64,000 nucleotides of DNA. It comes from Streptomyces sp. APSN-46.1. GTDB lineage: Bacteria; Actinomycetota; Actinomycetes; Streptomycetales; Streptomycetaceae. Under the pieces are notes generated by a model, which was not told where the DNA came from, did no database searches, and worked only from the letters and a program-made list of their open reading frames with translations. The stretch is from positions 124,001-188,000 of the forward strand of contig NZ_JALGRF010000001.1 in NCBI RefSeq assembly GCF_022815725.1, given 5' to 3'. Both the position numbers and the translations under genes were made by a program. Of this stretch, positions 38,979 to 47,793 are shown piece after piece (the first letter of the stretch is position 1; every line of letters begins with the position of its first letter).

Positions 38979-40691
38979 TCAGAGCTTCGAGAGCTCGTCC
39001 ACCAGGTCGTCCAGTCCCAGCGAACCCTGCGACAGCGCCGCCATGTGCCAGGCCTTCAGATCGAAGGACTCACCGTGCGCGGCGCGCGCGTTGTCCCGGC
39101 CCAGCAGCCAGGCGCGTTCGCCCAGCTTGTAGCCGATCGCCTGTCCCGGCATCGACAGGTAGCGGGTCAGCTCGCTCTCCACGAACTCCGCCGGCCGGCC
39201 GCTGTGCAGCCCGAAGAACTCCTGCGCCAGGTCCACGGTCCAGCGCTCGCCCGGGTGGAACGGCGAGTCCGCCGGGATCTCCAGACCCAGGTGCATGCCG
39301 ATGTCCACGATGACCCGCGCAGCACGCATCATCTGGCAGTCCAGGTAGCCGAGTCGCTGCTCGGCGTCCTTGAGGTAGCCGAGCTCGTCCATCAGGCGCT
39401 CCGCGTACAGCGCCCAGCCCTCGACGTTCGCGCTGACGAGACCGACGCTGGCCTGGTAGCGGGAGAGCCGGTCCGCCACGTGCGCCCACTGCGCGAGCTG
39501 GAGGTGGTGGCCCGGAACGCCCTCGTGGTACCAGGTGGAGACCAGGTCGTACACGGGGAAGCGGGTCTGGCCCATCGTCGGCAGCCAGGTGCGCCCAGGA
39601 CGGGAGAAGTCCTCCGAGGGGTTGGTGTAGTACGGGGCCGCCGCGCCGCCCGGCGGGGCGATCTTCGACTCCACCTTCTTGACCCGCTCGGCGAGTTCGA
39701 AGTGCGTGCCGTCGAGGTTCTCGATGGCCTCGTCCATGAGGCCCTGCAGCCAGGCCTGGACCTCGTCGACGCCCTCGATGTGGGTGCCGTGCTCGTCCAG
39801 GTGCTTCAGCGCCTCCCAGGGACCGGCGCCGGGCAGGATCTTCGCCGCCTCGGTCTTCATCTCGGCCAGCAGCCGGTGGTACTCCGACCAGCCGTAGGCG
39901 TACGCCTCGTCCAGGTCCAGGTCCGTGCCGTTGAAGTACCGGGACCACCGGGCGTAGCGCTCGCGCCCCACGGGGTCCGGCGCACCGACGACGGCCGGGG
40001 CGTACACGTCGCGCATCCAGTCGCGGAGTTCGACGACGGCCGCGGTCGCACCGGCGGCGGCCTCGTCCAGATCGGCGCGCAGCACCGGTGGGCCGGCGGC
40101 GGCGAACTCGCCGAAGAAGTCGCGCTCGCCGTCACCGTCGCCGTCCTGGCCGGCCCAGGTGGTGAGCTGGTCGATGAAGGTGGCGGTGGCGCGCGGGCCG
40201 CCCAGCAGGCCGCGGTCCAGGCCGAGCGCGAGGCTCTCGCGGTAGCCCGCGAACGCGGCCGGCACGGCGCGCAGCCGCTGGGCGATCGCCGCCCAGTCCT
40301 CGTCGGTGTCGGCCGGCGTCAGGGGGAAGACCTCGCGGACGGAGTGCGCGGGCGAGTGGATGTTGCTGACCGCGCGCAGGTCCTCGTCGGCCTCGTGGAC
40401 CGCGAGTTCGGCGGTGAGACGCTCGCGCAGCAGCCGGGCGCAGCGGCGCTCGGCGTCGCTGTCCGCCCCGGGCAGCCGCTCGGCGGCGTCGAGGCGGGCG
40501 AGGGTGGTGCGCGCGAGCTCGGCGGAGGCCGCGCGGCCGGCGGGTGAGAAATCGGGGAGTTCGCTGGAACACGCGGGGACACCGAGGTAGGTGCCCGCGA
40601 TCGGGTCGATGGCGATGAGGTCGTCGACGTAGGCGTCGGCGACCTGGCGGGGCAGCCGGGCGCCGCTGTCGGTGTGGAGGGTCTCTGACAT
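38979..40691 (-). CDS. DUF885 family protein (M32-like metalloprotease fold)
   Basis: A 570-residue soluble protein. VSTWYHEGVPGHHLQLAQWA near residue 383 contains the HExxxGHH-type zinc site characteristic of DUF885, and EGWALYAERLMDELG near residue 420 supplies a glutamate ligand. The fold is a large helical metalloprotease of the gluzincin type. Activity on peptides is plausible but not established. The ATG at 40691 is taken as the start; an upstream ATG would add 12 residues. No signal peptide is seen. Confidence 0.85.
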   Translation of the reverse strand: MSETLHTDSGARLPRQVADAYVDDLIAIDPIAGTYLGVPACSSELPDFSPAGRAASAELARTTLARLDAAERLPGADSDAERRCARLLRERLTAELAVHEADEDLRAVSNIHSPAHSVREVFPLTPADTDEDWAAIAQRLRAVPAAFAGYRESLALGLDRGLLGGPRATATFIDQLTTWAGQDGDGDGERDFFGEFAAAGPPVLRADLDEAAAGATAAVVELRDWMRDVYAPAVVGAPDPVGRERYARWSRYFNGTDLDLDEAYAYGWSEYHRLLAEMKTEAAKILPGAGPWEALKHLDEHGTHIEGVDEVQAWLQGLMDEAIENLDGTHFELAERVKKVESKIAPPGGAAAPYYTNPSEDFSRPGRTWLPTMGQTRFPVYDLVSTWYHEGVPGHHLQLAQWAHVADRLSRYQASVGLVSANVEGWALYAERLMDELGYLKDAEQRLGYLDCQMMRAARVIVDIGMHLGLEIPADSPFHPGERWTVDLAQEFFGLHSGRPAEFVESELTRYLSMPGQAIGYKLGERAWLLGRDNARAAHGESFDLKAWHMAALSQGSLGLDDLVDELSKL

Positions 40692-40783
40692 GCGGACATC
40701 TTCGTATGTGAGACGGGTCCGCGTCATCAGTGTTTGCTCTCGGCCTGCTGACTTGGCCGGGAACGAACGGCCCGGTGGCGCTG

Positions 40784-40847
40784 CCCGGCCACCGGGGTGC
40801 CCGGCCACCGGGGTGCCCGGCCACCGGGGTGCCCGGCCACCGGGGTG
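40784..40847. repeat. 16-bp tandem repeat, four perfect copies
   Basis: CCCGGCCACCGGGGTG occurs four times head to tail between the DUF885 gene and the ACT-GNAT gene. Each unit is itself nearly palindromic (CCGG...CCGG). All copies are identical, implying a recent or homogenised array. Confidence 0.9.
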
Positions 40848-40864
40848 GCCGGGCAGCGGCGGTC

Positions 40865-42310
40865 CTACGGTCGGTGCTGGTGCCCGCGCGGTGACTCGCG
40901 CGGAAGCTCGTACGGCACCCGCGAGCTGACCGGGGTCGCGTCCAGCCGGGCCGTGATCACCAAGGTGCCCTCCTCGATCTGGTAGTCGAGGGGCAGGCCG
41001 AGGCCGCGCATCGCCGCGACCATGCCGGTGTTGGACGACTGGGTGACGGCGTACACGCTGTCGCACCCGGCCTCGACGGCCATCGCGATCAGGCGGCGCA
41101 GCAGTTCGGAGCCGATGCCCCGGCGCTGCCAGTCGTCCTCGATGAGCAGGGCCACCTCGGTCTCGTCCCCGTCCCACAGCAGGTGGCCGAGGGCGACCAG
41201 CTTGCCGGAGGCGGTGGTGGCGGCGAGCGTACGGCCGAACCGCGGGCTCAGGAGGTGGCTGAGGTAGCGGTCGGCGTCGGCGACGGGGCCGTGGTAGCGC
41301 AGGCCGAGCGTGCGATCGGAGCAGCGGTCGTGCATGGCGCGGGCGGCCGCCCGGTCGGAGCCGTCGGCGCGGCGCACGGTGATCTCGTTGCCCTCGGGCA
41401 GTGTCAGCACGTCCTGGCTGCGCGGGACGCGCGGGCCGAGGCGGGCGTCGAGCTCGACCAGCGCGCGGGCGCGGGCGAACTCGGTCGGAGTGAAGGGGAG
41501 ATAGGGGCGCTCCACGGTGATGGCACCGCCGGAGGGGTCGCGCAGCCGCATCACCGTGGCCTCCAGGACCCCTTCGACCGGGGCGTCGGCGCCCGCGTTG
41601 GGGCGGCCGGAGAGGGTGGTCGCCGGGATGGAGTGGATGGTGCAGCGGCCGAGCAGCTGGCGCAGCGCCAGGGGGAGCTCGGCGGCGTCCAGCGCGGTGC
41701 GGGTGGCCAGGCCGAGAACGCGGGTGGGGGTGTCGACCAGGTCGTGCGCGTCGGCGCGCTCGATCCAGGTGCTGTGGCCGCCGGCCCGGGCGACGGCCCG
41801 GGTCAGGTCGCAGGAGGGCAGCGCCTGCGGGGCGCGCAGCAGGAACTCGTCCACCGTGCCGCCCTCGGGTAGCGGGTGGGTCTGCAGCGTCAGGATGTCG
41901 ACGCCGCTGCGGGCGAGCGCGGTGCAGAGCGCGGCCAGGCTGCCCGGCTCGTCTTGTACGGTCGTCCGCATCCGCCACAGGGCGGCGCTGCTCTTCGTGT
42001 CTGCTGGAGACGCGAGGGCGTGCTCCGGTGCCCCGGCCGGGGCAGCCGGATCCGAGGGCGCTGTGTTCTCCGGGGGCGGCGCATGGCTGTGGCGGCGTGC
42101 CCACCAGGTGTGGAACGCGGCCGTGACCAGGAGTGCCACGGCCGAGACGACCAGCAGGATCGGGCCCCTCGGGCCGTGCACGACGAGGTTCGCGATGGCG
42201 TCTGCCACGGCGACGGCGCAGAACAGGGCGGCGAGTTCCACGACGTCGCGGCGCCAGTGGTGGCGGTGGGGGCGGGGGGCGGAGGCGTGAGCGCGATTAC
42301 GTTCAGTCAT
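40865..42310 (-). CDS. Membrane-anchored ACT-GNAT fusion protein
   Basis: A 481-residue protein with an unusual build. Residues 27-70 hold two hydrophobic helices (VVELAALFCAVAVADAIANL, then PILLVVSAVALLVTAAFHTW), a linker to about 110, and an ACT-like domain (TTVQDEPGSLAALCTALARS near residue 115). A variable middle region follows, then a GNAT acetyltransferase domain from about residue 310, with VALLIEDDWQRRGIGSELLR (acetyl-CoA loop RRGIGS) near residue 405. It may be an acetyltransferase controlled by a small amino-acid ligand at the membrane. The ATG at 42310 is preferred over upstream starts. Confidence 0.8.
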   Translation of the reverse strand: MTERNRAHASAPRPHRHHWRRDVVELAALFCAVAVADAIANLVVHGPRGPILLVVSAVALLVTAAFHTWWARRHSHAPPPENTAPSDPAAPAGAPEHALASPADTKSSAALWRMRTTVQDEPGSLAALCTALARSGVDILTLQTHPLPEGGTVDEFLLRAPQALPSCDLTRAVARAGGHSTWIERADAHDLVDTPTRVLGLATRTALDAAELPLALRQLLGRCTIHSIPATTLSGRPNAGADAPVEGVLEATVMRLRDPSGGAITVERPYLPFTPTEFARARALVELDARLGPRVPRSQDVLTLPEGNEITVRRADGSDRAAARAMHDRCSDRTLGLRYHGPVADADRYLSHLLSPRFGRTLAATTASGKLVALGHLLWDGDETEVALLIEDDWQRRGIGSELLRRLIAMAVEAGCDSVYAVTQSSNTGMVAAMRGLGLPLDYQIEEGTLVITARLDATPVSSRVPYELPRESPRGHQHRP

Positions 42311-42449
42311 GCACATCACTGTGACGCAGGGGTGTTGCGTGATCACGAACGATCTGTGACCGGCGGGTTAAGTGTCCTTCTGGTCGATTTCGCCCGGCTT
42401 TCCGGCTGATGTCGGGTTTCCGGATCCAGAATCGACTGGCCTACGCGAT

Positions 42450-44072
42450 CTACTGGCCCACACGCCCGGGCCGGAGCGTCTTGGCGAAGAGTACGCCGCC
42501 TCCTTGGCGGCGCAACCGCACGGTGAGGTCCCCGCCGGCCCCGTCGATCTCCACCTCACCGTAGTACGGAGGGTTCTCCGACGGCGACATGTTGGCGAGC
42601 GGCGCCGACTGGACGTACGCCGCCTCCGGGCCGAAGGTGGCATCGAGCCGCCCGGCGGGGAATCCGCCCGCGCCGATCGGGCCGGAGACGAACTCCCAGA
42701 ACGGCGCGAAGTCGGTGAACGCGGCGCGCTCGGGCGCGTAGTGGTTGGCGGCCGTGTAGTGGACGTCCGCGGTGAGCCAGACGGTGCCGGTGATGCGCTG
42801 GTGCTTGATGTGGCGCAGGAGTTCGGCGATCTGGAGCTCCCGGCCGAGCGGGGCGCCCGGGTCGCCCTGGGCGACGGCCTCGAAGTTCGCGGCCCCGTCG
42901 GGGACCACGATCCCGAGCGGCATGTCGGAGGCGATGACCTTCCACGTGGCGCGGGAACGGGAGAGCTCGCGCTTGAGCCACGCCAGTTGCTCCGGACCGA
43001 GGATGCCGATCGGGTCCTCGGTCCGGCGGCCGGGGGAGTTGGCGTCGCGGTGTGTGCGCATGTCGAGGACGAACACGTCGAGCAGCGGCCCGTACCGCAT
43101 CACGCGGTACATCCGGCCCTCGGCGCGGCCGCCCCGGAGGTCGGTGACCGGGAAGTACTCGCCGAAGGCCTGCCGGGCGCGGGCGGCGAGGGTGTCGGCG
43201 TCCTTCACGGTGTAGCGGGGGTCCTCGATCAGCTGGCCCGGGTACCAGTTGTTGCGCACCTCGTGGTCGTCCCACTGGGCGAGGACCGGGACCTGGGCGT
43301 TGAAGTCCCGCAGGTTGCGATCGAGCAGGTTGTAGCGGAAGTTCCCCCGGAACTCGGTGAGGGTCTCGGCGACCTTCGCCTTCTCCTCGGTGGTGACGTT
43401 GTGCCAGACGGTGCCGTCGCGGAGCGGCACGGCGGCTTGGATCGGCCCGTCGGCGTAGATCGTGTCCCCGCTGAAGAGGAAGAAGTCGGGGTCCCGCAGC
43501 CGCATTTCCTCGAAGACGCGATATCCGCCGAGCTCCGGGTTGATGCCCCAGCCCTGCCCGGCCAGGTCCCCGGACCACAGGAAGCGCACGTCGTGACGGC
43601 GCGAGACGGGGGTGGTGCGGAAGGTGCCCCGGACCGGCTCGCCGGTACGGCGCGGGTCGTCGGGGTCGGCGAGGACCACCCGGTAGTGGATCTGCCGGCC
43701 GGGCGGCAGATCGCGCAGGGTGGCGGTGCCGGTGTAGTCGGTGGCGGGGCCGAGGAACGGGCCGCCGTGGCGGCGCACGCCGTAGCGGAACGACTCGCTC
43801 GGGGAGGTGTCCACGTACATCCGCGCGGGCCGGTCGGAGCGGGTCCAGACGGTGGCGGAGTGCGCGGTGATCTCGCCGGACTGGGTGCCCCAGAGCGCGC
43901 TCGGGCGGCCGGAGCGGGTGAACGCGGGGACTGCTCGGGTCGCTGGGGTCGCTCGGGTCGGTCGTGTCGCCGCGAACACGGGTGCGGCGAGCGCGCCGGA
44001 CAGGGTCAGGCCCACCGGAACGGCGAGGGAACCGCCGAGCAGGGAGCGTCGGGTGTGCCGCATCGGTGCCAT
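42450..44072 (-). CDS. PhoD-type alkaline phosphatase (Tat-secreted)
   Basis: A 540-residue calcium/iron metallophosphatase. GGAGG lies 7 nt before the ATG at 44072. MAPMRHTRRSLLGGSLAV carries the twin-arginine motif, followed by a hydrophobic stretch and AxA-like cleavage near residue 34. An N-terminal beta domain (HSATVWTRSDRPARMYVDTS) precedes the metal centre: FLWSGDLAGQG near 173, FFLFSGDTIYADG near 200, LAQWDDHEVRNNW near 268 and a downstream HR/ADVHY pair. PhoD enzymes hydrolyse phosphodiesters and teichoic-type substrates under phosphate limitation; no pho box was identified. The linker after the signal is Thr/Arg-Pro-Ala rich and repetitive. Confidence 0.9.
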   Translation of the reverse strand: MAPMRHTRRSLLGGSLAVPVGLTLSGALAAPVFAATRPTRATPATRAVPAFTRSGRPSALWGTQSGEITAHSATVWTRSDRPARMYVDTSPSESFRYGVRRHGGPFLGPATDYTGTATLRDLPPGRQIHYRVVLADPDDPRRTGEPVRGTFRTTPVSRRHDVRFLWSGDLAGQGWGINPELGGYRVFEEMRLRDPDFFLFSGDTIYADGPIQAAVPLRDGTVWHNVTTEEKAKVAETLTEFRGNFRYNLLDRNLRDFNAQVPVLAQWDDHEVRNNWYPGQLIEDPRYTVKDADTLAARARQAFGEYFPVTDLRGGRAEGRMYRVMRYGPLLDVFVLDMRTHRDANSPGRRTEDPIGILGPEQLAWLKRELSRSRATWKVIASDMPLGIVVPDGAANFEAVAQGDPGAPLGRELQIAELLRHIKHQRITGTVWLTADVHYTAANHYAPERAAFTDFAPFWEFVSGPIGAGGFPAGRLDATFGPEAAYVQSAPLANMSPSENPPYYGEVEIDGAGGDLTVRLRRQGGGVLFAKTLRPGRVGQ

Positions 44073-44170
44073 CGGTGCGCCTCCAGGGGCCGGCGGGGAC
44101 GGGTCGGACCAGTGTGCCGCCGCACACCGCCCCGGCCGCGTCGCCCACGCGAACCGTGGATGAACAGCCG

Positions 44171-45121
44171 TCAGCTGCTCAGATCACCCGGCGTGTTGTG
44201 CCGCGGGCCGCTGTTCGCGTTGTTTGTTGTGATCGCCGCGCCCGCCGTGACCGCCGCCTTCGTCGTGCCTGCCGTGCCCGCGGCCTTCGCCGCGCTCGCC
44301 GTGTCCAGGATCACTCGGGCGACCAGTGCCGGGTCGTCGTGCATGGGGACATGGCCACAGCCCGGCAGCCGGATCAGCCGGGCGCCGGGGACGGTGTGCT
44401 TGGCGCGCACGCCCTGGCGGCGCAGCAGCAGCCGGTCGCGCGTGCCCCAGGCGATGGTGACCGGCAGGCCTGGAACGTCCTCGGTGAACCGTACGGAGCC
44501 GCCCGCCGCAAGCGTCTGTTCGAACCCGGTGGCCTCGCGCAGGGCGAGGGTCTCGGCGACCACGGCCTCGGGCGCGCGGCGGGTCGGGGTGGCGTAGATG
44601 GTGCTGGTGAGCGCGGCCCGCCCGGCGGCACTGCGCGAGAGCCGCTCCAGGGCGGGCCGGGGCAGTGCCTTGGCGCCGACCCGCATGGCGCGCAGGGCGG
44701 CGAAGGCGTACCGGCGCTCGCCCTCCGTCCAGAACCCGGCGGGGGACAGGGCGGTGACCGAGCGGACCAGGTGGCCGCGGCCCATCTCCAGCGCGAGCAG
44801 GCCGCCGAGGGAGTTCCCCGCGACGTGCGGGCGCTCGACGCCGAGCGCCGCGCAGAGCGCGCCGAGGGCCGGGGCGACGGTCGCGAGGTCGTACGGAACC
44901 CCCTCCGGCAGCGGCTCCGAGACGCCGAAGCCGGGCAGGTCGACGGCGATGACATCGTGCTCGGCGGCCAGGATGTCGGTCACCGGCTGCCAGGCCTGCA
45001 GATGGTGGCCGATGCCGTGCAGCAGGAGGAGCGGTTCGCCCGCGCCCTTGCGCTCGTAGGCGACGGTGGCGGTGCGGGGGCCCAGCGGCGAATCGATCGT
45101 GAACGAGACCGTGGCGGTCAT
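44171..45121 (-). CDS. Alpha/beta hydrolase
   Basis: A 316-residue alpha/beta-fold hydrolase. The triad is visible: nucleophile Ser in VAGNSLGGLLALEM near residue 103, Asp in WGTRDRLL near residue 225, and His in LPGCGHVPMHDD near residue 256. LLLHGIGHHLQAW near residue 33 contributes the oxyanion HG. A low-complexity Ala/Thr tail (AAKAAGTAGTTKAAV) makes up the last 35 residues and is probably disordered. Substrate unknown. Confidence 0.9.
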   Translation of the reverse strand: MTATVSFTIDSPLGPRTATVAYERKGAGEPLLLLHGIGHHLQAWQPVTDILAAEHDVIAVDLPGFGVSEPLPEGVPYDLATVAPALGALCAALGVERPHVAGNSLGGLLALEMGRGHLVRSVTALSPAGFWTEGERRYAFAALRAMRVGAKALPRPALERLSRSAAGRAALTSTIYATPTRRAPEAVVAETLALREATGFEQTLAAGGSVRFTEDVPGLPVTIAWGTRDRLLLRRQGVRAKHTVPGARLIRLPGCGHVPMHDDPALVARVILDTASAAKAAGTAGTTKAAVTAGAAITTNNANSGPRHNTPGDLSS

Positions 45122-45283
45122 GCTGCTCCTCGTCGGGTGGACGTGTGTGAGACAGGCCGTCAGTAACGACTACAGCCATGATTACCGCCCGGTAGCCCTT
45201 GACTACAAGCCTTCAAGGCCAGCGAGAACATCCCGTGAACGGCTTGATACGTATGCCCGATCTGCCCGGCAAAGGGACGAGGA

Positions 45284-45318
45284 TTGGTCTTGACCAAGGG
45301 ATTGCGCCGTCCTATCGT
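45284..45318 (+). promoter_or_regulatory. Promoter with embedded DasR-box-like dyad for the gntR gene
   Basis: TTGACC at 45290-45295 and TATCGT at 45313-45318 are 17 bp apart. The -35 is embedded in a perfect dyad TTGGTC-TT-GACCAA (45284-45297), which shares 12 of 16 positions with the DasR box consensus ACTGGTCTAGACCACT. A GntR-family protein bound here would block the promoter. Confidence 0.65.
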
Positions 45319-45407
45319 CGCAGGGATAGTGCAGGAACCTTTAATAAACAAGGGCGCGGAACTGCCGCTGGAACACGGCGATTGCAGCGATGGCAGGAGG
45401 AGTCAGG

Positions 45408-46184
45408 GTGGGGACCACGCAGCTCGAATCGGTACCGGAGCCGAAGTACTGGCACCTCAAGACCGTGCTTAGCGAGGCGCTGGACCAGGATTTCGCCGTG
45501 GGGGAGATCCTGCCGAACGAGCGTGAGCTCGCGGCGCGCTTCGGAGTGGCCCGCGCGACCCTGAGGCAGGCCCTGGAGCAGTTGGAACTCGAAGGCCGCC
45601 TGCAGCGCAGGCGCGGTGTCGGCACCACGGTCGCCCCGCCGCGCGTGGGTGTCGTGGTCGGCAGCGCCCAGCAGGACTGGCCCGGCGACAACGCGGACGG
45701 CTGGGAGGCCGTGGACGCCACCGAGTCCCTGCCCACGGCCGCCGTGCTGAAGCTCCTCGCCACCGGAACCGGCGCTGCCGCCTTCGCCGCCGACCAGCCC
45801 GTGCACATCGTGCGCAGGACCCGGGTCACGCAGGGTCAGGTCGTCGCCGCCGAGCTGCTGTACGTACCGGCCGCCTCGGTGCCCGGTCTCTCCGCCATCG
45901 ACGCCCCGGCAGGCCCGCCGCGCGCCCGCGCCGTTCTACGGGAGCTCCAGCGGCTCACCCTCGACGGGCAGGACCGCTCGGTGGAACTCGGCTCGGCCCG
46001 CGCGGACGACGCCAAGGAGCTCGACCGGCTGCCGGGTGCCCCGGTGCTGCTCGTCACCACCCGTTACTTCACCCTGTCGGGTACGGCGGCCGTCTCGGTG
46101 GCCACGTACCGCGCCGACACGTGCCGGCTCACCTTCGGCGACTCCGGTGATGTGGAGATAACGGAAACCCGCGTCGCCTCCTGA
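45408..46184 (+). CDS. GntR/HutC-family regulator
   Basis: A 258-residue regulator. AGGAGGAG at 45395-45402 places the start at the GTG at 45408. Residues about 12-78 are the winged HTH (PEPKYWHLKTVLSEALDQDF; LPNERELAARFGVARATLRQ; ALEQLELEGRLQRRRGVGTT), and the remainder is a UTRA-type ligand domain (VHIVRRTRVTQGQVVAAELL; VLLVTTRYFTL). Regulators of this group sense sugar phosphates or related effectors. Its promoter contains a dyad typical of DasR-like sites overlapping the -35, so it is probably autoregulated or under DasR. The long 5' leader has an AT-rich TTTAATAAACAAG. Confidence 0.9.
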   Translation: MGTTQLESVPEPKYWHLKTVLSEALDQDFAVGEILPNERELAARFGVARATLRQALEQLELEGRLQRRRGVGTTVAPPRVGVVVGSAQQDWPGDNADGWEAVDATESLPTAAVLKLLATGTGAAAFAADQPVHIVRRTRVTQGQVVAAELLYVPAASVPGLSAIDAPAGPPRARAVLRELQRLTLDGQDRSVELGSARADDAKELDRLPGAPVLLVTTRYFTLSGTAAVSVATYRADTCRLTFGDSGDVEITETRVAS

Positions 46185-46538
46185 CGCTCCCCGGCGCGTC
46201 GTCCGCGTGGGCCTCGGTCGCCCCGTCTGACGTGACGGAATCCGATCACGGCGGGAACTCCTGCGCTCGGCCATGCCGAGGTCGGCGACAACTCCGGGGC
46301 ATGGCCGGGGACCCGGCCGGCCCGCCGTACCGGTGACTCCGCGCCGCATCGCGGGGGCCGGTGCGGGCCGGCTCCGGGTTCCCTGTCACGCCGTCAGCGC
46401 CGCGCAATGCGCCGTCCGGCTCCTACCGGCTCGCATGCGTCACCTGAAGCCCTCGCACGTGAAGCCCTCGCGCCTCGGCGAATTCGAGGGGGCTTCTGCG
46501 CGTGGTGCGAGCGCCGGCCGATGGGCTCGCGGGGACGG
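46185..46538. other. 354-bp gap with hairpins between gntR and ROK genes
   Basis: No gene recognised; open frames here have no usable start context. GAAGCCCTCG (46461) pairs with CGAGGGGGCTTC (46485-46496) as a bulged stem, and TGAAGCCCTCGC is directly repeated just upstream. At 46534-46560, GACGGTCACCG / CGGTGACCGTC is a perfect 11-bp stem around CCGGG that covers the ROK stop codon; both could terminate minus-strand transcription. Confidence 0.5.
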
Positions 46539-47693
46539 TCACCGCCGGGCGGTGACCGTCTTCTCCACCGCGAACAGTTCTTCCTCCACGTGGTCCAGCG
46601 CCAGCCGCAGCGCGCCCGTGGCCACCGCGGCCTCGCCGAGCAGCGACTGGGTCACGCGGGGCGGGCGCAGGCAGTACCGCTCCAGCTCGCGGCGCAGTGG
46701 GTCCAGGACTCCGTCCAGCCCGGCCGCCCAGCCTCCGACGACTACCAGCTCCGGGTCCATCGCCAGCACCAGCGCCGCCACGTCGTGCACCAGCCGCTGA
46801 ATGAACCGTTCCACGGCGGCCACCGCGCCTTCGTCGCCCCGCTTGGCCATGGCGAAGACGTCGGCGACGGCCTGTTCGTCCAGCGGGTGCAGCGGTTCGC
46901 CGGTCGTCGACAACAGCCGCTCGGGCGTGACCTCGCGGCCCAGCAGATGCAGCGCGCCGATCTCACCGGCGGCCCCGCCGAAGCCCCGGTGCAGCCGCCC
47001 GCCGATCAGCGAGCCGGCCCCCGGGCTGAGGCCCGCCATGACGAAGACCATGTCGCCGGTGTCCCGTGCGGCGCCCTTCCAGTGTTCGGCGACCGCCGCC
47101 GCGTTGGCGTCGTTCTCCACCTGCACCGGGCAGCGGAACGAACGCCGCAGCCGCTCCCCGAGCGGCAGTCCGGTCCAGCCGGGCAGCGCGGTGCCGAGCC
47201 GGACGGTGCCGTCCGCCTCCACGATCCCGGGGCTGCCGACCCCGACCGCCCGCAGCGAGTCCCGGGGAATCCCGGCCCGGCGCAGCAGATCGGCCACCGC
47301 CGCCCGCACCCGCTCCAGCCTTTCATCGGCCGACGCGCTCTCGGCGACCTCCTTGGTGCCGGCCCCGATCACCCGTCCGTCCAGCCCGGACAGCAGCACC
47401 GCGATCCGGTGCGAACCGATCTCGATGCCGAGCAGATGACCCGCCTCGGTCCGGAACCGGAACCTCCTGGCCGGTCGCCCCTGGCGCCGGGCGCCTTCCT
47501 CCGCGTCGGCCTCGACGACGAGCCCGGCACCGATCAGCCCCTCGACGACCCCCTCGACCGTCGGCCGGGAGAGCCCGGTCGCCCGCGTCAGGTCCGTGAG
47601 TGTCGGCGATTCGGCCGCGCGCAGCGCCCGCAGCACCACGGCGGAATTGATCCGCCGGAGCAGAGAGGGGTCCCCGCCGGTCAGCTGCCCCAA
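46539..47693 (-). CDS. ROK-family transcriptional regulator
   Basis: A 384-residue repressor of the NagC/XylR type. The N-terminal HTH (SAVVLRALRAAESPTLTDLT, RATGLSRPTVEGVVEGLIGA) precedes a sugar-kinase-like domain with the ATP-loop-like LLGIEIGSHRIAVLLSGLDG near residue 88 and GFGGAAGEIGALHLLG near 240. The ROK zinc motif CxCGxxGCxE is missing, its place reading LHLLGREVTPERLLS, so zinc-dependent structuring or catalysis is unlikely. It probably senses a sugar or sugar phosphate. It lies near the GntR gene but points the other way. Confidence 0.9.
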   Translation of the reverse strand: MGQLTGGDPSLLRRINSAVVLRALRAAESPTLTDLTRATGLSRPTVEGVVEGLIGAGLVVEADAEEGARRQGRPARRFRFRTEAGHLLGIEIGSHRIAVLLSGLDGRVIGAGTKEVAESASADERLERVRAAVADLLRRAGIPRDSLRAVGVGSPGIVEADGTVRLGTALPGWTGLPLGERLRRSFRCPVQVENDANAAAVAEHWKGAARDTGDMVFVMAGLSPGAGSLIGGRLHRGFGGAAGEIGALHLLGREVTPERLLSTTGEPLHPLDEQAVADVFAMAKRGDEGAVAAVERFIQRLVHDVAALVLAMDPELVVVGGWAAGLDGVLDPLRRELERYCLRPPRVTQSLLGEAAVATGALRLALDHVEEELFAVEKTVTARR

Positions 47694-47793
47694 CGTGTGT
47701 CCTCCCAGCTAGCGAGCTTGTCAGCCGGATCGTACTGCGCCCCCGGTGCCGCGGCGAGAAGCGGCCCCCCATCGGCCGGAAGCAACCCTCCCC

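Noticed and set aside
45408..46184. Identification of the GntR protein as DasR
   Set aside because: The N-terminal HTH and effector sequences do not match DasR as I remember it; only the promoter dyad resembles a DasR box.
46273..46800. 175-codon plus-strand frame between gntR and the ROK gene
   Set aside because: Its second half is antisense to the ROK coding region and the sequence has no domain; no ribosome-binding site.
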